Of a DNA stretch of 64,000 nt, positions 23,875 through 33,724 are shown piece after piece. The notes under the pieces were generated by a model that was not told the origin of the DNA, made no database searches, and was given only the letters and a program-made list of their open reading frames with translations. A program made the translations under genes and the position numbers. Source of the stretch: Heliocidaris erythrogramma (Eukaryota; Echinodermata; Echinoidea; Camarodonta; Echinometridae); NCBI GenBank assembly GCA_025617745.1, contig CM046857.1, forward strand, positions 26,692,094 through 26,756,093, written 5' to 3'. Each line of letters starts with the position of its first letter. Within the stretch, counting starts at the first letter, position 1.

Positions 23875-26800
23875 TTATGTTAAGACATAGTCTCTCAAGC
23901 GCACTGGAACTTCACGGTGTCTCTGCGGACGATCATGAAGCTGCTGATCTTGTCGCGGATTTGCGACTGGGACATCCAAATTGAGTGCACCTGGTTGATG
24001 ATTGTCATTAACATCAACCTGAGAGTCATCGTTGCAATGAGATGGTGTTTCTGGCATTTTATTGACTATCTTGAAGAATGAAACGTTACGCTTGATAGTC
24101 TCATTTCCACGCTTTGCGACAACACTGTTACCTTTTCTCCATGTGACAATGTATGGAGATGGATCAAATGGCGTTGATAAGGCATTTTTCTTGTTTTGCC
24201 TCACCAAGACTTTGTCGCCAACTTTCAATTCGCTGCGTCTTGTCTTCAGATGCTTATCACCGTGCGTTTTAATCTTTGCTTTGCGTGCTGCGTCAGTGAC
24301 ACGAAGATCTGCGGAAGGGGCTGATGGTACTTCTGGGAGTACTGTGCGAATCTTGCGATTGTTAAGCGCTTCGCTTGGTGACATATTTGTAGTCGCGTGT
24401 GGAGTTGCTCTGTACTGGCGTAAGAACGTGTATAATTCTTGTTTCCAGTTCAAACCTGAAGCGGTTGCTGTTTGTATCGCTTTCACTAGAGTCTCTATGA
24501 AGCGTTCAACCTCTGCGTTGCCGCGTGGCCAAAGAGGCGTACTCTTTTGGTGCTTAAAACCGAGATAGGTGGCAAATTTCGCAAATTCCTCTCCATTGAA
24601 GGGAGGACCATTGTCAGACTTAACAATCTCAGGGATTCCTTGGCGTGCGAAGATAGCATCAAGCTTTGGGATAACTGATCTTGCGGACGTAGATTTCACA
24701 ATCTCGACCTCTGGGAATCGCGAGTAGTCGTCAATGGTCACTAAAAGGTATTCACCTGTTGGAAATGGACCTTTAAAGTCTATGGAGACTTGTTTCCAGG
24801 GTCCAGATGGTAAGTCAGTCATATTGAGCGGTTCGATAGGTTCTGCGCCAGCTCGCGTTGCTGCCTGACATGGAGTACACGCTTTGATCACTTCTTCAGC
24901 GAGACGATCAATGCCTGAGAACCAAACTTTCTCGCGCAACAATTGTTTGGTTCTGACAATCCCCTGGTGACCAATGTGCGCTAAGTCTACAGCTTTGCGT
25001 TGCAGTTCGCGAGGAATCAGGAGTCTCTGATCTCTCAAAATGAGATCCCCTACCACTGAGAGTTCATCCTTGATGTTGGTATAATCCTTCACAAGAGGAT
25101 TTTTCCAATTATCGGAAGTTATGGCTTCTTTCAGTGCTTGGATGGTAGGATCAGTCTTCGACGCTTCCTCCACTTGTTGCATTGTCATCGCTTTTGGGAT
25201 TGCGTTGGTGCAAATATAATTTACATACGCTTCTGTTGTCAAATTACGTGGAGCTCTTCCACCTGGATGTCGACTAAGAAAGTCTGCAGGATTGTCTGCA
25301 CCAGGTCTGTATACAAGACTGTAATCATATGGCATAAGGCGAAGTCGCCAATGATCCATTCGTGCGGAGAGTGGATTTTGCTTCTCGAAGATGCGCAGTA
25401 ACGGTTTGTGATCGGTGAAGATTCTGAAGTGCGTACCGAATACATACAAATGGTAATGTTCTGCGGCCCACACCACTGCCAACATTTCACGCTCTGTTTG
25501 CGAATATCGCGTTTCCACATCTTTGAGTGCGCGACTACCATATGCGAGGACTTTGTTATTCTGCGTTAAAATTGCACAGAGTCCCACTGGACTGGCATCA
25601 ACATAAATGTCGATACTCTTTGCTGGATCAAAGTAAGTCATTGTGTGTGAACCCGTAAGTTCATCTTTCAGTTTCTGATATGCTCGCGTTTCTGTCTCAC
25701 CCCATTCCCATGCTACATCCTGATGGGTGAGTCTGCGGAGTGGTGCTGATAGCGTAGAGTAGTTTGGAATGTACTTTGCGAGGTATTGCGCCATACCGAG
25801 GAAGCTTGACATTTCGCTGCTGTTAGTTGGAGTTGGAGCATTGCACACATCTTGGACTTTCTTGGGGTCTGCCGTAACACCGCCGTCACTAAATATGTGG
25901 CCATAAAACTTGACACTGCGCTGTCCAAATGTGCATTTGTCTTTGTTCAATGTTGCACCGTGCTCTTTGAGACGATTGAGCACCAGACGGAGGTTCCTGT
26001 CATGAACATCTTTGGTGCAGCCGTACACCAAAATGTCATCTGCCATGTTCTTACATCCAGGGATACCGGACAATAACTGTTCTACCGCGGATTGGAACAC
26101 TTCCGGTGCGGAACTAACTCCGAACATGAGTCGCTTAAAACGGTACAAACCAGCGTGACACGAAAAAGTAGTTATGTCCCTGCTATCTTGGTGTAATGCG
26201 AACTGATGGAAACCTGAATTCATATCAAGTGTGCTAAACCACGACGCGCCATTCAGATCAGCGATTACATCATCAAGTGTTGGTAGCGGGTGTCGCGTAC
26301 GCTTTATGGCTTTGTTTGCCTCGCGCATATCGATGCATAGACGGACTCCATTCTGCTTGGGTACTATTACTATAGGGCTTACCCATGGTGTTGGCCCTGT
26401 AACACTCTCAATCAAATCATGCGATTTCAAACGTTCAAGTTCAGCTTCCACATCTTTTCTCGTGTGGAATGGCGTTCGTCGATGTCGCTGTGACTTGGGC
26501 GGTACAGACTCGTCGATGTGAAGCTTTATTTCAACGTCTTTAATCTTTCCAACACCATTGAAGAGACTGTCGAATTCTGCTAGAATGTCATTTTCGTAGC
26601 TCTGAATGTGGCAAGTTAGCTTAACAAATTCTAGCTGCTGCGAAGTTGAACATGAGAGAAGGTTTCCTGTATTGCCATGTACTACGTGAAAATCAGCGTC
26701 AATTGTGCGATTTGTGGCGGGTGCATATACGGCAATGGTAGTTACCCCGAGGACCGGTAATGCGGGTCTATCACCGTATGGAAAAACTTCCTGCGCTGAG

Positions 26801-27888
26801 CGCCGGAGCTTTGGCTGTGGATCTAACTTCTGGTAAGTATTACTGTCTAATATGTTTACAGTAGATCCTGTGTCAATCAACATTGCTGCATGGATTTTAT
26901 CCATGAGTACCACTTTTGTTATTGCCAATTTCCTTGGCTCAGTACCGGTATCATCCGTAACCATGTACACGTAATCGGGCTCAGATTCACTACTGGATTG
27001 CGGCTTACTTTCTGTACTGGTAGCAGTGGCATTGACGCTTGGTCGCCTGCATACACGACCCCAGTGATTTTTCTTATGGCAGCGATTGCATTCTGACCCG
27101 ATTGCTGGGCATGAATTATTTTTGTGCGGTAGATTGTGTCCACAGCGGGAACATGTCTCGGACTTTACCGTTCCCCGAGCATGACCCTGTTCTTGCTTGT
27201 TACGTGGCTTATTGCTATGGCTATGCTGGCTTTGAGACTGTGGTTTATTACGACGGTTACCATAGCGACGTTGGCCAGATGTACCATGACCCTGTCTGCG
27301 GTTACTACCACTACCAAATAAAGCATTGGCAGAAGCTGGTTGTGCATGCTGATTTTCTACAGTGTGGGCTTGTTGCTCACTCGTTTCTAAAGCTCTGGCA
27401 TACTCCATTAATTGCGTTAGAGACAGAGTTTCACGCATGGCCCTTCTCCTCAGTGTCTTGCTTTTACATTTCAACACAATTTGGGCATGAATTTCCTTAT
27501 CAATGTCATGAAAATCACATGTTTGAGCCAACTTGCGGAGTCTGACATGAAATTTATCAATCGTTTCATCCCCTTGTTCAGCATTACGGAACTTAAATGT
27601 TTCATAAGCGATATTGTGTTTTGGCTTAAAGTACTGTTCTAGTGCGACTTTGGCTTTCTTATAGTCATTATCCTCACCTGTGTCTGTTAAAGTAGAGAAT
27701 ATTTCGTCTACCTCTGGTCCAGCAAAATGCAATAGGGCGGCTCTTTTACGCGTGTCGGCCGTGACATCCGCTACTAGCATAAAGCGTTCAAAGCGTTCAA
27801 TCCACTTTGTCCACCGTGGACCGAGATTTGCCTCATCCGTATGCACATCGAATTGAGGGAAGCTAGGGAAAGATGCCAGGGAATCCAT
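23875..27888 (-). CDS. Gypsy Gag-Pol polyprotein frame
   Basis: A 1337-residue frame. The N-terminal Gag region (about 1-240) is followed by two Cys/His zinc-knuckle-like motifs (about 245-285, CSRCGH and CNRCHKKNHWGRVC). An aspartic protease with LIDTGS lies near 337. Reverse transcriptase has MADDILVYG near 616. RNase H has YVDASPVG near 764 and FTDHKPL downstream. The integrase has an H-H-C-C zinc region (LAHIGHQ...CTPCQ, about 975-1010) and the D, D, E core in SIDFKGP (about 1036), KSDNGPPF (about 1092) and NAEVERFIE (about 1129). It is a fossil-type mobile element frame and not a host gene. Plus-strand open frames within it are shadows. Confidence 0.95.
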   Translation of the reverse strand: MDSLASFPSFPQFDVHTDEANLGPRWTKWIERFERFMLVADVTADTRKRAALLHFAGPEVDEIFSTLTDTGEDNDYKKAKVALEQYFKPKHNIAYETFKFRNAEQGDETIDKFHVRLRKLAQTCDFHDIDKEIHAQIVLKCKSKTLRRRAMRETLSLTQLMEYARALETSEQQAHTVENQHAQPASANALFGSGSNRRQGHGTSGQRRYGNRRNKPQSQSQHSHSNKPRNKQEQGHARGTVKSETCSRCGHNLPHKNNSCPAIGSECNRCHKKNHWGRVCRRPSVNATATSTESKPQSSSESEPDYVYMVTDDTGTEPRKLAITKVVLMDKIHAAMLIDTGSTVNILDSNTYQKLDPQPKLRRSAQEVFPYGDRPALPVLGVTTIAVYAPATNRTIDADFHVVHGNTGNLLSCSTSQQLEFVKLTCHIQSYENDILAEFDSLFNGVGKIKDVEIKLHIDESVPPKSQRHRRTPFHTRKDVEAELERLKSHDLIESVTGPTPWVSPIVIVPKQNGVRLCIDMREANKAIKRTRHPLPTLDDVIADLNGASWFSTLDMNSGFHQFALHQDSRDITTFSCHAGLYRFKRLMFGVSSAPEVFQSAVEQLLSGIPGCKNMADDILVYGCTKDVHDRNLRLVLNRLKEHGATLNKDKCTFGQRSVKFYGHIFSDGGVTADPKKVQDVCNAPTPTNSSEMSSFLGMAQYLAKYIPNYSTLSAPLRRLTHQDVAWEWGETETRAYQKLKDELTGSHTMTYFDPAKSIDIYVDASPVGLCAILTQNNKVLAYGSRALKDVETRYSQTEREMLAVVWAAEHYHLYVFGTHFRIFTDHKPLLRIFEKQNPLSARMDHWRLRLMPYDYSLVYRPGADNPADFLSRHPGGRAPRNLTTEAYVNYICTNAIPKAMTMQQVEEASKTDPTIQALKEAITSDNWKNPLVKDYTNIKDELSVVGDLILRDQRLLIPRELQRKAVDLAHIGHQGIVRTKQLLREKVWFSGIDRLAEEVIKACTPCQAATRAGAEPIEPLNMTDLPSGPWKQVSIDFKGPFPTGEYLLVTIDDYSRFPEVEIVKSTSARSVIPKLDAIFARQGIPEIVKSDNGPPFNGEEFAKFATYLGFKHQKSTPLWPRGNAEVERFIETLVKAIQTATASGLNWKQELYTFLRQYRATPHATTNMSPSEALNNRKIRTVLPEVPSAPSADLRVTDAARKAKIKTHGDKHLKTRRSELKVGDKVLVRQNKKNALSTPFDPSPYIVTWRKGNSVVAKRGNETIKRNVSFFKIVNKMPETPSHCNDDSQVDVNDNHQPGALNLDVPVANPRQDQQLHDRPQRHREVPVRLRDYVLT

Positions 27889-27918
27889 GATTCTTGCAGT
27901 TTAATCCGTCGTCGCCAG

Positions 27919-28055
27919 TGTGACGTTTAGGTACCCAGATACAGTACACAGGGGGAGACAATACTAGATTGTACGTGGTGCTCGTTTATTCAGTCCGCCA
28001 TGTTGGGTGCGCTATATATGATAACGCCCTCTGTTGGTACATGCACTACATTACA
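27919..28055 (-). repeat. Gypsy 5' LTR (element orientation)
   Basis: 137 bp, adjacent to the Gag start side. About 30 bp separate it from the first codon, so the leader is very short and must hold the primer-binding site; TGGCGACGACGG begins just inside the LTR in element orientation. Confidence 0.93.
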
Positions 28056-28134
28056 CCCCGTTTTTTCTGATTATTAATATTGATTGATGGCCAGTACAAA
28101 TTGCATTAATACTTAATACTTTATTTGCATGCAG

Positions 28135-28260
28135 GCTGTAACCAGAGTCCGTGCTTGAATGGTGCCCTCTGCGTTGAGAACGAGGACGGGTCAGCATTCT
28201 GCCAGTGTACCTACAGCCCTATCGAGGTGTTCCATGGGGAAACATGCCAGGAAAGATTAG
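28135..28260 (+). CDS. Gene B exon 2: EGF module 1
   Basis: 126 bp, phase 1-1. Starts GCNQSPCLNGALC and ends GETCQERL, with six cysteines and an enlarged fifth loop (TYSPIEVFHGE). It has no calcium box. It directly precedes the CUB, the order found in fibropellins. Acceptor TTGCATGCAG lies only 75 bp from the gypsy right end. Confidence 0.88.
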
Positions 28261-28555
28261 GTAAGATCACGTGCAATAATCTGTATATAATAATTTTGTG
28301 AACAGCGACTCATGGAAGACCACTATTAGTGGTGAAATGAAACACTGTACAACATTTGAAATTAAATAAGTAAATGAATGAATTTTCAAGTTTTTTCAAT
28401 TCAATTCAATTTCAAAACATTTATTTCCAACTGTTCAATATAGAGTCTAAGTGTACAAAGTTATAAATAAGCGAAATAATGTACATGTGTTTTAACAAAA
28501 AATACGACATAATACACATTCATGTGGTACATACCTTGTTTCATCCTATGAACAG

Positions 28556-28683
28556 GGAATAGTGATGGATGCTCGCAGCACTTTTATACCAAGTCTGGTA
28601 CATTGACGTCACCGAATCATCCGGGTCTTTACTTCCCTAATTTGGACTGCAACCATCTAATCGGTTATCCGGGAGGAAAGAAG
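28556..28683 (+). CDS. Gene B exon 3: CUB domain 1, first half
   Basis: Enters in phase 1 and leaves in phase 0. It encodes GCSQHFYTKSGTLTSPNHPG and LYFPNLDCNHLI, the first strands of a CUB with the conserved S-P-N-H-P-G and the first disulfide pair. Confidence 0.88.
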
Positions 28684-29214
28684 GTGAGTGATCTGTGTGA
28701 TCTCATTTGTCATCATTATATTTGATAAACATATCATTTTTAGAAATGATGCCCCTCTATTTCAGCATTTTTGTATTTGATAAAAGCAACTTAAATGAAT
28801 ATGATTAATTTTCTACCTTTTCTTTGGATATGAAATAATCGTTACTATATCAGCAAGGAGTTATGTAGTACTGAGGTTCGAGTACACAGTCACAAAATAA
28901 GATATTTAAACCGTACCATCTACATGCAGTCTATCTACATATACGGTGGTGTTTCTGAGAAAATGGGACCATTTTTTAGAAATGCAGAAACCCGTTGTTA
29001 TTCCTGCTTTGTATAAACAGAAAGAACTTACATATAAATGTATTATGCTACCCATCGAATGCACATAGCGCATGTGATTTGAGTGTCGACTTGAAATCCA
29101 ATTAACAGGGTTTAGTATATACCAAGGCCTGGAACCCGAATCGAGCCTTATTTGAAATTCTATTCTATAAGTTTATATTATTCAAATTATTTCATCTTAC
29201 ATGAAATTACACAG

Positions 29215-29443
29215 GTTCGAATCACTTTCAACGGCGCCGTCGACATCGAGGCGAACAAGGACGAACTTCAAATCGCGTCTGGTTCGTTGATCAATATCAA
29301 CCAAGCCGATCGATTTCTATTTAGTGATGACCGGGTCGATCCACCACCTGCCGACTTCGAGATAGTGTCTGACATCATCTGGGCAAACTTCTTCACAGAC
29401 AGAAACATCGAGAGGACTGGCTTTAGTTTGTCCTGGCTCTTTG
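29215..29443 (+). CDS. Gene B exon 4: CUB domain 1, second half
   Basis: Phase 0 to phase 1. It encodes VRITFNGAVDIEANKDELQI (E and D of the calcium site), IIWANFFTDRNIERTGFSLS and WLF. The half contains no cysteine, so CUB1 has only one disulfide instead of two. It ends before GTAAAT and a C10 run. Confidence 0.88.
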
Positions 29444-29674
29444 GTAAATTTTCAGCCCCCCCCCCCCCCGGATTTTACGATTTTAGTTTCAAATGTCAAA
29501 GACGTCAGATGCATGGTAAAATGCATGTTGATGGGATAAACCGTTCCGTGTTTTGTCATTATTATCATTATTATTAATGAGTTGGCATCACCTGTGGGGA
29601 TAAGCGAACTGAATCATTGTAACCAGGTAACCCTCTGGCCTCTCATCTCAATATAACTGATTGTGATGTGCACG

Positions 29675-29808
29675 CAGTGGCGGGTCCAGGCGGGGGCGGA
29701 CCCCTCCCCTGGAACAAATAATAAAAGGGCCCAAGATATGCTGAGGACCTTTTAAAATTTATGAAATATTGAGCCCCTTTCCTCAAAAAAATCCTGGATC
29801 CGTCAATG
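29675..29808. mobile_element. hAT-like MITE fragment
   Basis: Left end CAGTGGCGGGTCCAGG and right end CCTGGATCCGTCAATG form imperfect 16-bp inverted repeats of the CAGTGGCGGATCCAGG type common among hAT MITEs. Flanks TGTGCACG and TGTGAATG agree at six of eight positions, as expected for an aged 8-bp target duplication. Confidence 0.6.
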
Positions 29809-30243
29809 TGTGAATGTGTACCACTACACCGGGGTTTCCCCCCAATTCTTCTTCGAATAACATAGTGCAGTGTGTTCTTAACGTGCAATGGTGGTGACAC
29901 TCCTCTACCCTGGGCCTCCATTTAACTTCTTATCTGAGGACGGAGTGTTTTCCACTGTAACATTGCCTGCGTCTATGAAATAGGGGAGGGGCACGTTAAC
30001 ATGTAGGGTTTTTTAAAGCAAGTTATACTCGGGAGACTTATCTGTAAGTTATTACGAGTTTTGATGCAAATCATATTGAGATTTCTTTCTTTCTTTTCTT
30101 TTTTTTCAGTTATTTACCAAATCAAACGATTGATGCATACTTCCATGCCGACTAATAATAAACGCAGGGGATATATTATCAATGATCATGGAATCAGAAG
30201 GTCCCAGACGCCTGGGAACGATTTTGTTACTGGGGGTGTGAGA

Positions 30244-30265
30244 CCCCCCCCCCCCCCCCCCCCCC
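30244..30265. repeat. C22 homopolymer followed by A-rich run
   Basis: 22 consecutive C then TCAAAAAAAAAA, within a low-complexity intron segment flanked by GCCTGGGAAC (about 30211) and CCCCTGGTCCCAGGC (about 30396), possibly the remains of a TIR element. Confidence 0.7.
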
Positions 30266-30464
30266 TCAAAAAAAAAATCCTCAGCATTTTAGTGTCTCTT
30301 TTTAAGTCCAAAAATCTTTTTAACTACTTTTTAAAGAAAAAAAGAATCACCCCCTGATATTTTCCAGGAGCCTCCCGCACCCCCGGCTCCCAGGCCCCTG
30401 GTCCCAGGCTTGAAACCTAGTTGATTCCTTTTGCCCTTTGACATGTTATCATAATCACAGTCGT

Positions 30465-30557
30465 CAGGGCCCTGTTGCATAAAAGTTTTACGTCATGGTT
30501 TATGTCATGATACATCACGACAAAACATAAATGTCAATTTAATGCAACAGAGCCCTG
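30465..30557. mobile_element. Short palindromic MITE (93 bp)
   Basis: Left CAGGGCCCTGTTGCAT and right ATGCAACAGAGCCCTG are inverted repeats with one mismatch. There is no coding capacity and no clear target duplication. It lies in the intron before exon 5. Confidence 0.6.
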
Positions 30558-30666
30558 GTTGCTTACCTGTAAACTCGTTGTCTTAACTGTCGGGTAGAAT
30601 GGCCATCATTATTAGCTTTTACAGCATCTAACCTACTATTCATTCTCTTTTTATCGCTAATAACAG

Positions 30667-30744
30667 ACGGAGATGAGTGCATCGGTGACCCGTGCAACCC
30701 AGGAGAAGCCTGCATCGATTTAGAATACACCTTCACGTGTGTCG
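30667..30744 (+). CDS. Gene B exon 5: half-size EGF exon
   Basis: Only 78 bp, phase 1-1, starting DGDECIGDPC and ending TFTCV before GTTAGT. It supplies cysteines 1-4 of a calcium-binding EGF and lacks the fifth and sixth. Reading through the donor meets a stop after nine codons, so the module cannot simply continue. It either stays a four-cysteine half module or is skipped. Confidence 0.7.
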
Positions 30745-31084
30745 GTTAGTATGGACATGAAGTTGTTGAATTAAAGTCATAATATTCCTTAATATTCTTG
30801 CCATGCAGCTGGCACAAGAATCAGATATGGTTTTAGATTTTGATTGGAGATTTAGAAAGGTAGTGATGTTTTTATAAGATGGATTAGATCCCATTAAAGC
30901 ATGTGACGATTCCTGTTTTTTTATGCTACGAGCTAGTATAAATCTAAAACTATTGTCAATGATTGTACAAGAAATCTTTTTATTAGAGAAATTGTGAATA
31001 TGCTAAGAACAGTAGGAAGAATACTAGTCCATTTGATCGCAGTCCTTGTGTGAAGCTCTTTTCACTATTGTTCTCTACTCGTAG

Positions 31085-31198
31085 ATATCAACGAATGTGC
31101 CAGTGATCCTTGTTTGAATGGCGGAACATGCATAAATGGCGATAACTCATTTACATGTATTTGTCCCGAAGGATACAGGGGTGTGACGTGCGGAGAAA
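31085..31198 (+). CDS. Gene B exon 6: cbEGF
   Basis: 114 bp, phase 1-1. [10 protein letters not shown] calcium box with O-glucose site, CLNGGTC O-fucose site, CPEGYRG turn. Confidence 0.92.
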
Positions 31199-31917
31199 GT
31201 AAGTCTAATCATTATGTTGTTATACCTTTCCATATTTTCAAATTCATGGATGTTTCGTCCGGTCGACAATTTTTTTTCTGAATGACTGGCGGAAATTCAA
31301 CTTTCACTGACCATGCGTATAGAAGATTGATTATGATAGCTACAGTCATTCCGAGGCCTTAGAACACTGGCAGGAATCTGATTTAGTATGAAATTAAAAA
31401 AAATAAAGAACCGCATTTTATCGAGGAAGAGCGCATTTTCACTAAACCTTAAAAAATAACAGAAGGTAACCCACTAAAATATGAAAACATAAGATTTCCG
31501 CATTTCACCTTTATCTGAAATCAAGAAATATTGAAAAACAAGAGTTGTATTTTCTTATCTTGACGTTGTAATCTGGAAAATAAACAATAACATGAAAAGG
31601 CTAATCCTGGCAAATTGTCCTACCAATGCCTCCCCCATCCATCATTGATGTCCATTTCATACAAAAAGTGACTCCTGCCATTCCTCTTGATACACATTTC
31701 GTCCCATAGCAACAGCATCATTATAACCCTATTTAAACAATTCAAGTCTTTTACAGATTGTGTAGTCACATCAGACAGTTGACATTTGTAAATATACTCT
31801 ACTTAAAGTGCAAATATACATATATCCGTGCATCAGACAGTTAACCCACAGTATGTGAATGTAATTTGCTCTAAATGCAAATATGATTACCTGTGTTTAC
31901 TTTCTCCTCTCATGCAG

Positions 31918-32031
31918 TCATTGATCCGTGTCTTGCAATTCCGTGTCTCAATGGTGGAATATGTCAGTCAAATCGCCTTGACTTTACGTGTACATGTATC
32001 AACGGATGGACAGGCCCAACGTGTGAAGAAG
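31918..32031 (+). CDS. Gene B exon 7: EGF without calcium box
   Basis: 114 bp, phase 1-1. Starts IIDPCLAIPCLNGGIC and ends INGWTGPTCEE. Six cysteines. The usual D-x-D/N-E-C start is lost and neither O-glycan motif is present. Confidence 0.9.
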
Positions 32032-32584
32032 GTAACATAAATGCATGCCTGAATAACAACCAAGTAAAACGAACGGTTGCGTCCCGAGTTTGTTTGTTTG
32101 TTTGTTTTTTTGTCGCAGAAACACGATTTTGAAACACAGTTACTAAACTCACAAAAAACAGAGCCCCAATTAGCGAGGAGAAAACTGTGTTTAGTTGCGA
32201 CGCCTGAAACAGCGTTTTGAAACTGTTTTTCAAAACGTTAAGTCTGTATGAACACACCTTTTAAAATGATACATCTCCATGGATGAAACCAAGAGCATAG
32301 ATAGGTACACAAAGAAATATTAGCACATTTATTTCTGTTTAGACGTAGAAATGTGAGTCAACTTAATTTGTTCATTCGTCTCTTCAGTTATTGACATGCT
32401 ATGCAGCCCAGTAATGCTTCTGCCACATTATTTTTGTATATATATATCGTCATATCAATAATGTATCAAGCAATATGCTACGGGATCTTCTGTAGTTTTC
32501 CACCTTTTTTTCTTGCAGCAAATTTAAATAAATCGTCACATCAGCAAATACACTTAGCTACGGCAGTATGTTGTAAACAAGCTA

Positions 32585-33665
32585 GGTTGACACTTTCACG
32601 ATTTTCGGTTCCCGCATAGTTCACGCACTGAAATTGCATCATGCGTGCCAATGCGTGGACACTTGCGGGAAGGGGCGGGACGATGCGCGGCAATGCGCGG
32701 CAATGCGTGAAGAGCGAAAAAAAATTTTCAACATGTTGAAAATTTTGCCACGCACTTCCCGCATTGCAGCAGTGCGTGAACTGTGCGCAAACTATGCGCA
32801 AACAAGTCGTGCCAATGCGTGCCAGTGCGTGGCGTAAAAACAGTGGGTACCCCACCCCCGGGGAATGTGGCACGCACTTCACGACTAGTTCACGACATGG
32901 TCCCGCATAATTTGCGCAGTGGTTGCGCATCCTTCGCGCACTTTCACGCAAGGACCGCGCATATCAGTCACGTGATGCGTTGCCAAGAAACGGAGAGTGA
33001 CGGCTAGTTTCATTCCAACTTCTAGTGGTTCTCGCATAAACGTTGTTTTCTTCTCCAGATGAGGCGTTAGCTTTTCAACCATTTCCTCAAACAGATCAGG
33101 AGTGATTCTCAAGAAATTCTTATAGCTCTTTTGATCCTCCCTATGCAGCTCTGCCAGTAAATGATCAAAATGTCCGTAGATGTGGCGTCTTGACAGCCAA
33201 TCTCTCACCCACAATGTCCTCCTTTTTCTTTTTACTTTTTTCTCCTCTTCTCGTCTTTCTTCAAGATCTCTTTCTTGTTGATAAACTATTAATGCTCCTG
33301 CAGCTACATATAAACACCTTCTCTCTTCTAAATTAGCTTCTTCAGAATTCAACATCTTAATGACGATAGTTATGCTGAATTAATGAAAACACGAGAGCGA
33401 ATAGACGTCTGCCCGGGCGTCTGCCTTGTTTTTTTTTTTTTTTTTTTTTTTTGATAGTTAACACAATGCGCAAACTACTTGTAAAATAGTCGTGAACTAT
33501 GCGTGAACTATGCGTCAACTATGCGTGAACAATGCGTGAACAATGCGGGAACTATGCGGGAACTATGCATGCCAGTGCGTGTCACTGAAGTGGCACGCAC
33601 TGTCACGCACTGGCACGCATTCAATGCGGGGCAGTGCGGGACCAAAAATCGTGAAAGTGTCAACC
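32585..33665 (-). mobile_element. PIF/Harbinger DNA transposon relic with subterminal repeats
   Basis: Inverted ends GGTTGACACTTTCACGATTT at the left and AAATCGTGAAAGTGTCAACC at the right (about 30 bp paired). The flanking subterminal zones (about 32630-32960 and 33470-33640) are dense in ATGCGTG, TGCGCAA, CACGCACT and GCGGGA repeats in both orientations. The centre holds a minus-strand transposase fragment, 32885-33355. At 1.1 kb it is internally deleted and non-autonomous. A T23 run lies near 33430. Confidence 0.8.
32885..33355 (-). pseudogene. N-terminal fragment of a PIF/Harbinger-type transposase
   Basis: 156 codons with features of HARBI1-like transposase N-termini: RTLWVRDWLSRRHIYGHFDH, then LLAELHREDQKSYKNFLRIT (helix-turn-helix region) and LAVTLRFLATHHV. 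The frame stops after about the first third of the usual length, and its last ~25 residues run into the subterminal repeat zone, so the catalytic DDE region is missing. It lies in the gene B intron in antisense and is not a host exon. Confidence 0.75.
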
Positions 33666-33724
33666 GGGCATTAGCAATATTTTGCCCAATATTATGAGGC
33701 CTCAAATACTATTAACCAGGCCGA

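Larger units (their letters stand above)
22590..28055 (-). mobile_element. Ty3/gypsy LTR retrotransposon (Mag/SURL-like), looks whole
   Basis: A 5.5-kb element on the minus strand with two 137-bp LTRs (22590-22726 and 27919-28055) that begin TG and end CA. CCCCG flanks both sides (22585-22589 and 28056-28060) as the 5-bp target duplication. It sits in a poly-C tract of gene B intron 1, antisense to the gene. One long Gag-Pol frame occupies 23875-27888. Very short LTRs, a single frame and two Cys/His knuckles fit the Mag lineage, to which sea-urchin SURL elements belong; that assignment is inference. Near-identity of the LTRs indicates a young insertion. No obvious break was seen. Confidence 0.93.
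10717..28134 (+). other. Gene B intron 1 (17.4 kb), packed with mobile elements
   Basis: No host exon was recognised in this stretch. It contains TIR elements at 11307-11577, 12606-13260, 14059-14269, 17115-17350 and 18172-18440, a SINE at about 19100-19270, a GA tract at about 15660-15790, a (TA)n run near 19689, G/C homopolymers, and the gypsy element at 22590-28055. The rest is AT-rich with only short chance open frames. Confidence 0.6.

Noticed and set aside
24062-27545. Plus-strand open frames of up to 168 codons
   Set aside because: They are antisense shadows of the gypsy Gag-Pol frame.
28385-28470. Possible LINE/SINE tail (TTCAATTCAATTTC...TTTATTTCCAA), with similar sequence near 21530 and 20690
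   Set aside because: The similarity is short and AT-rich; not enough to define an element.
32885-33355. Host exon or gene on the minus strand
   Set aside because: The protein resembles a PIF/Harbinger transposase N-terminus and lies between matching inverted ends.
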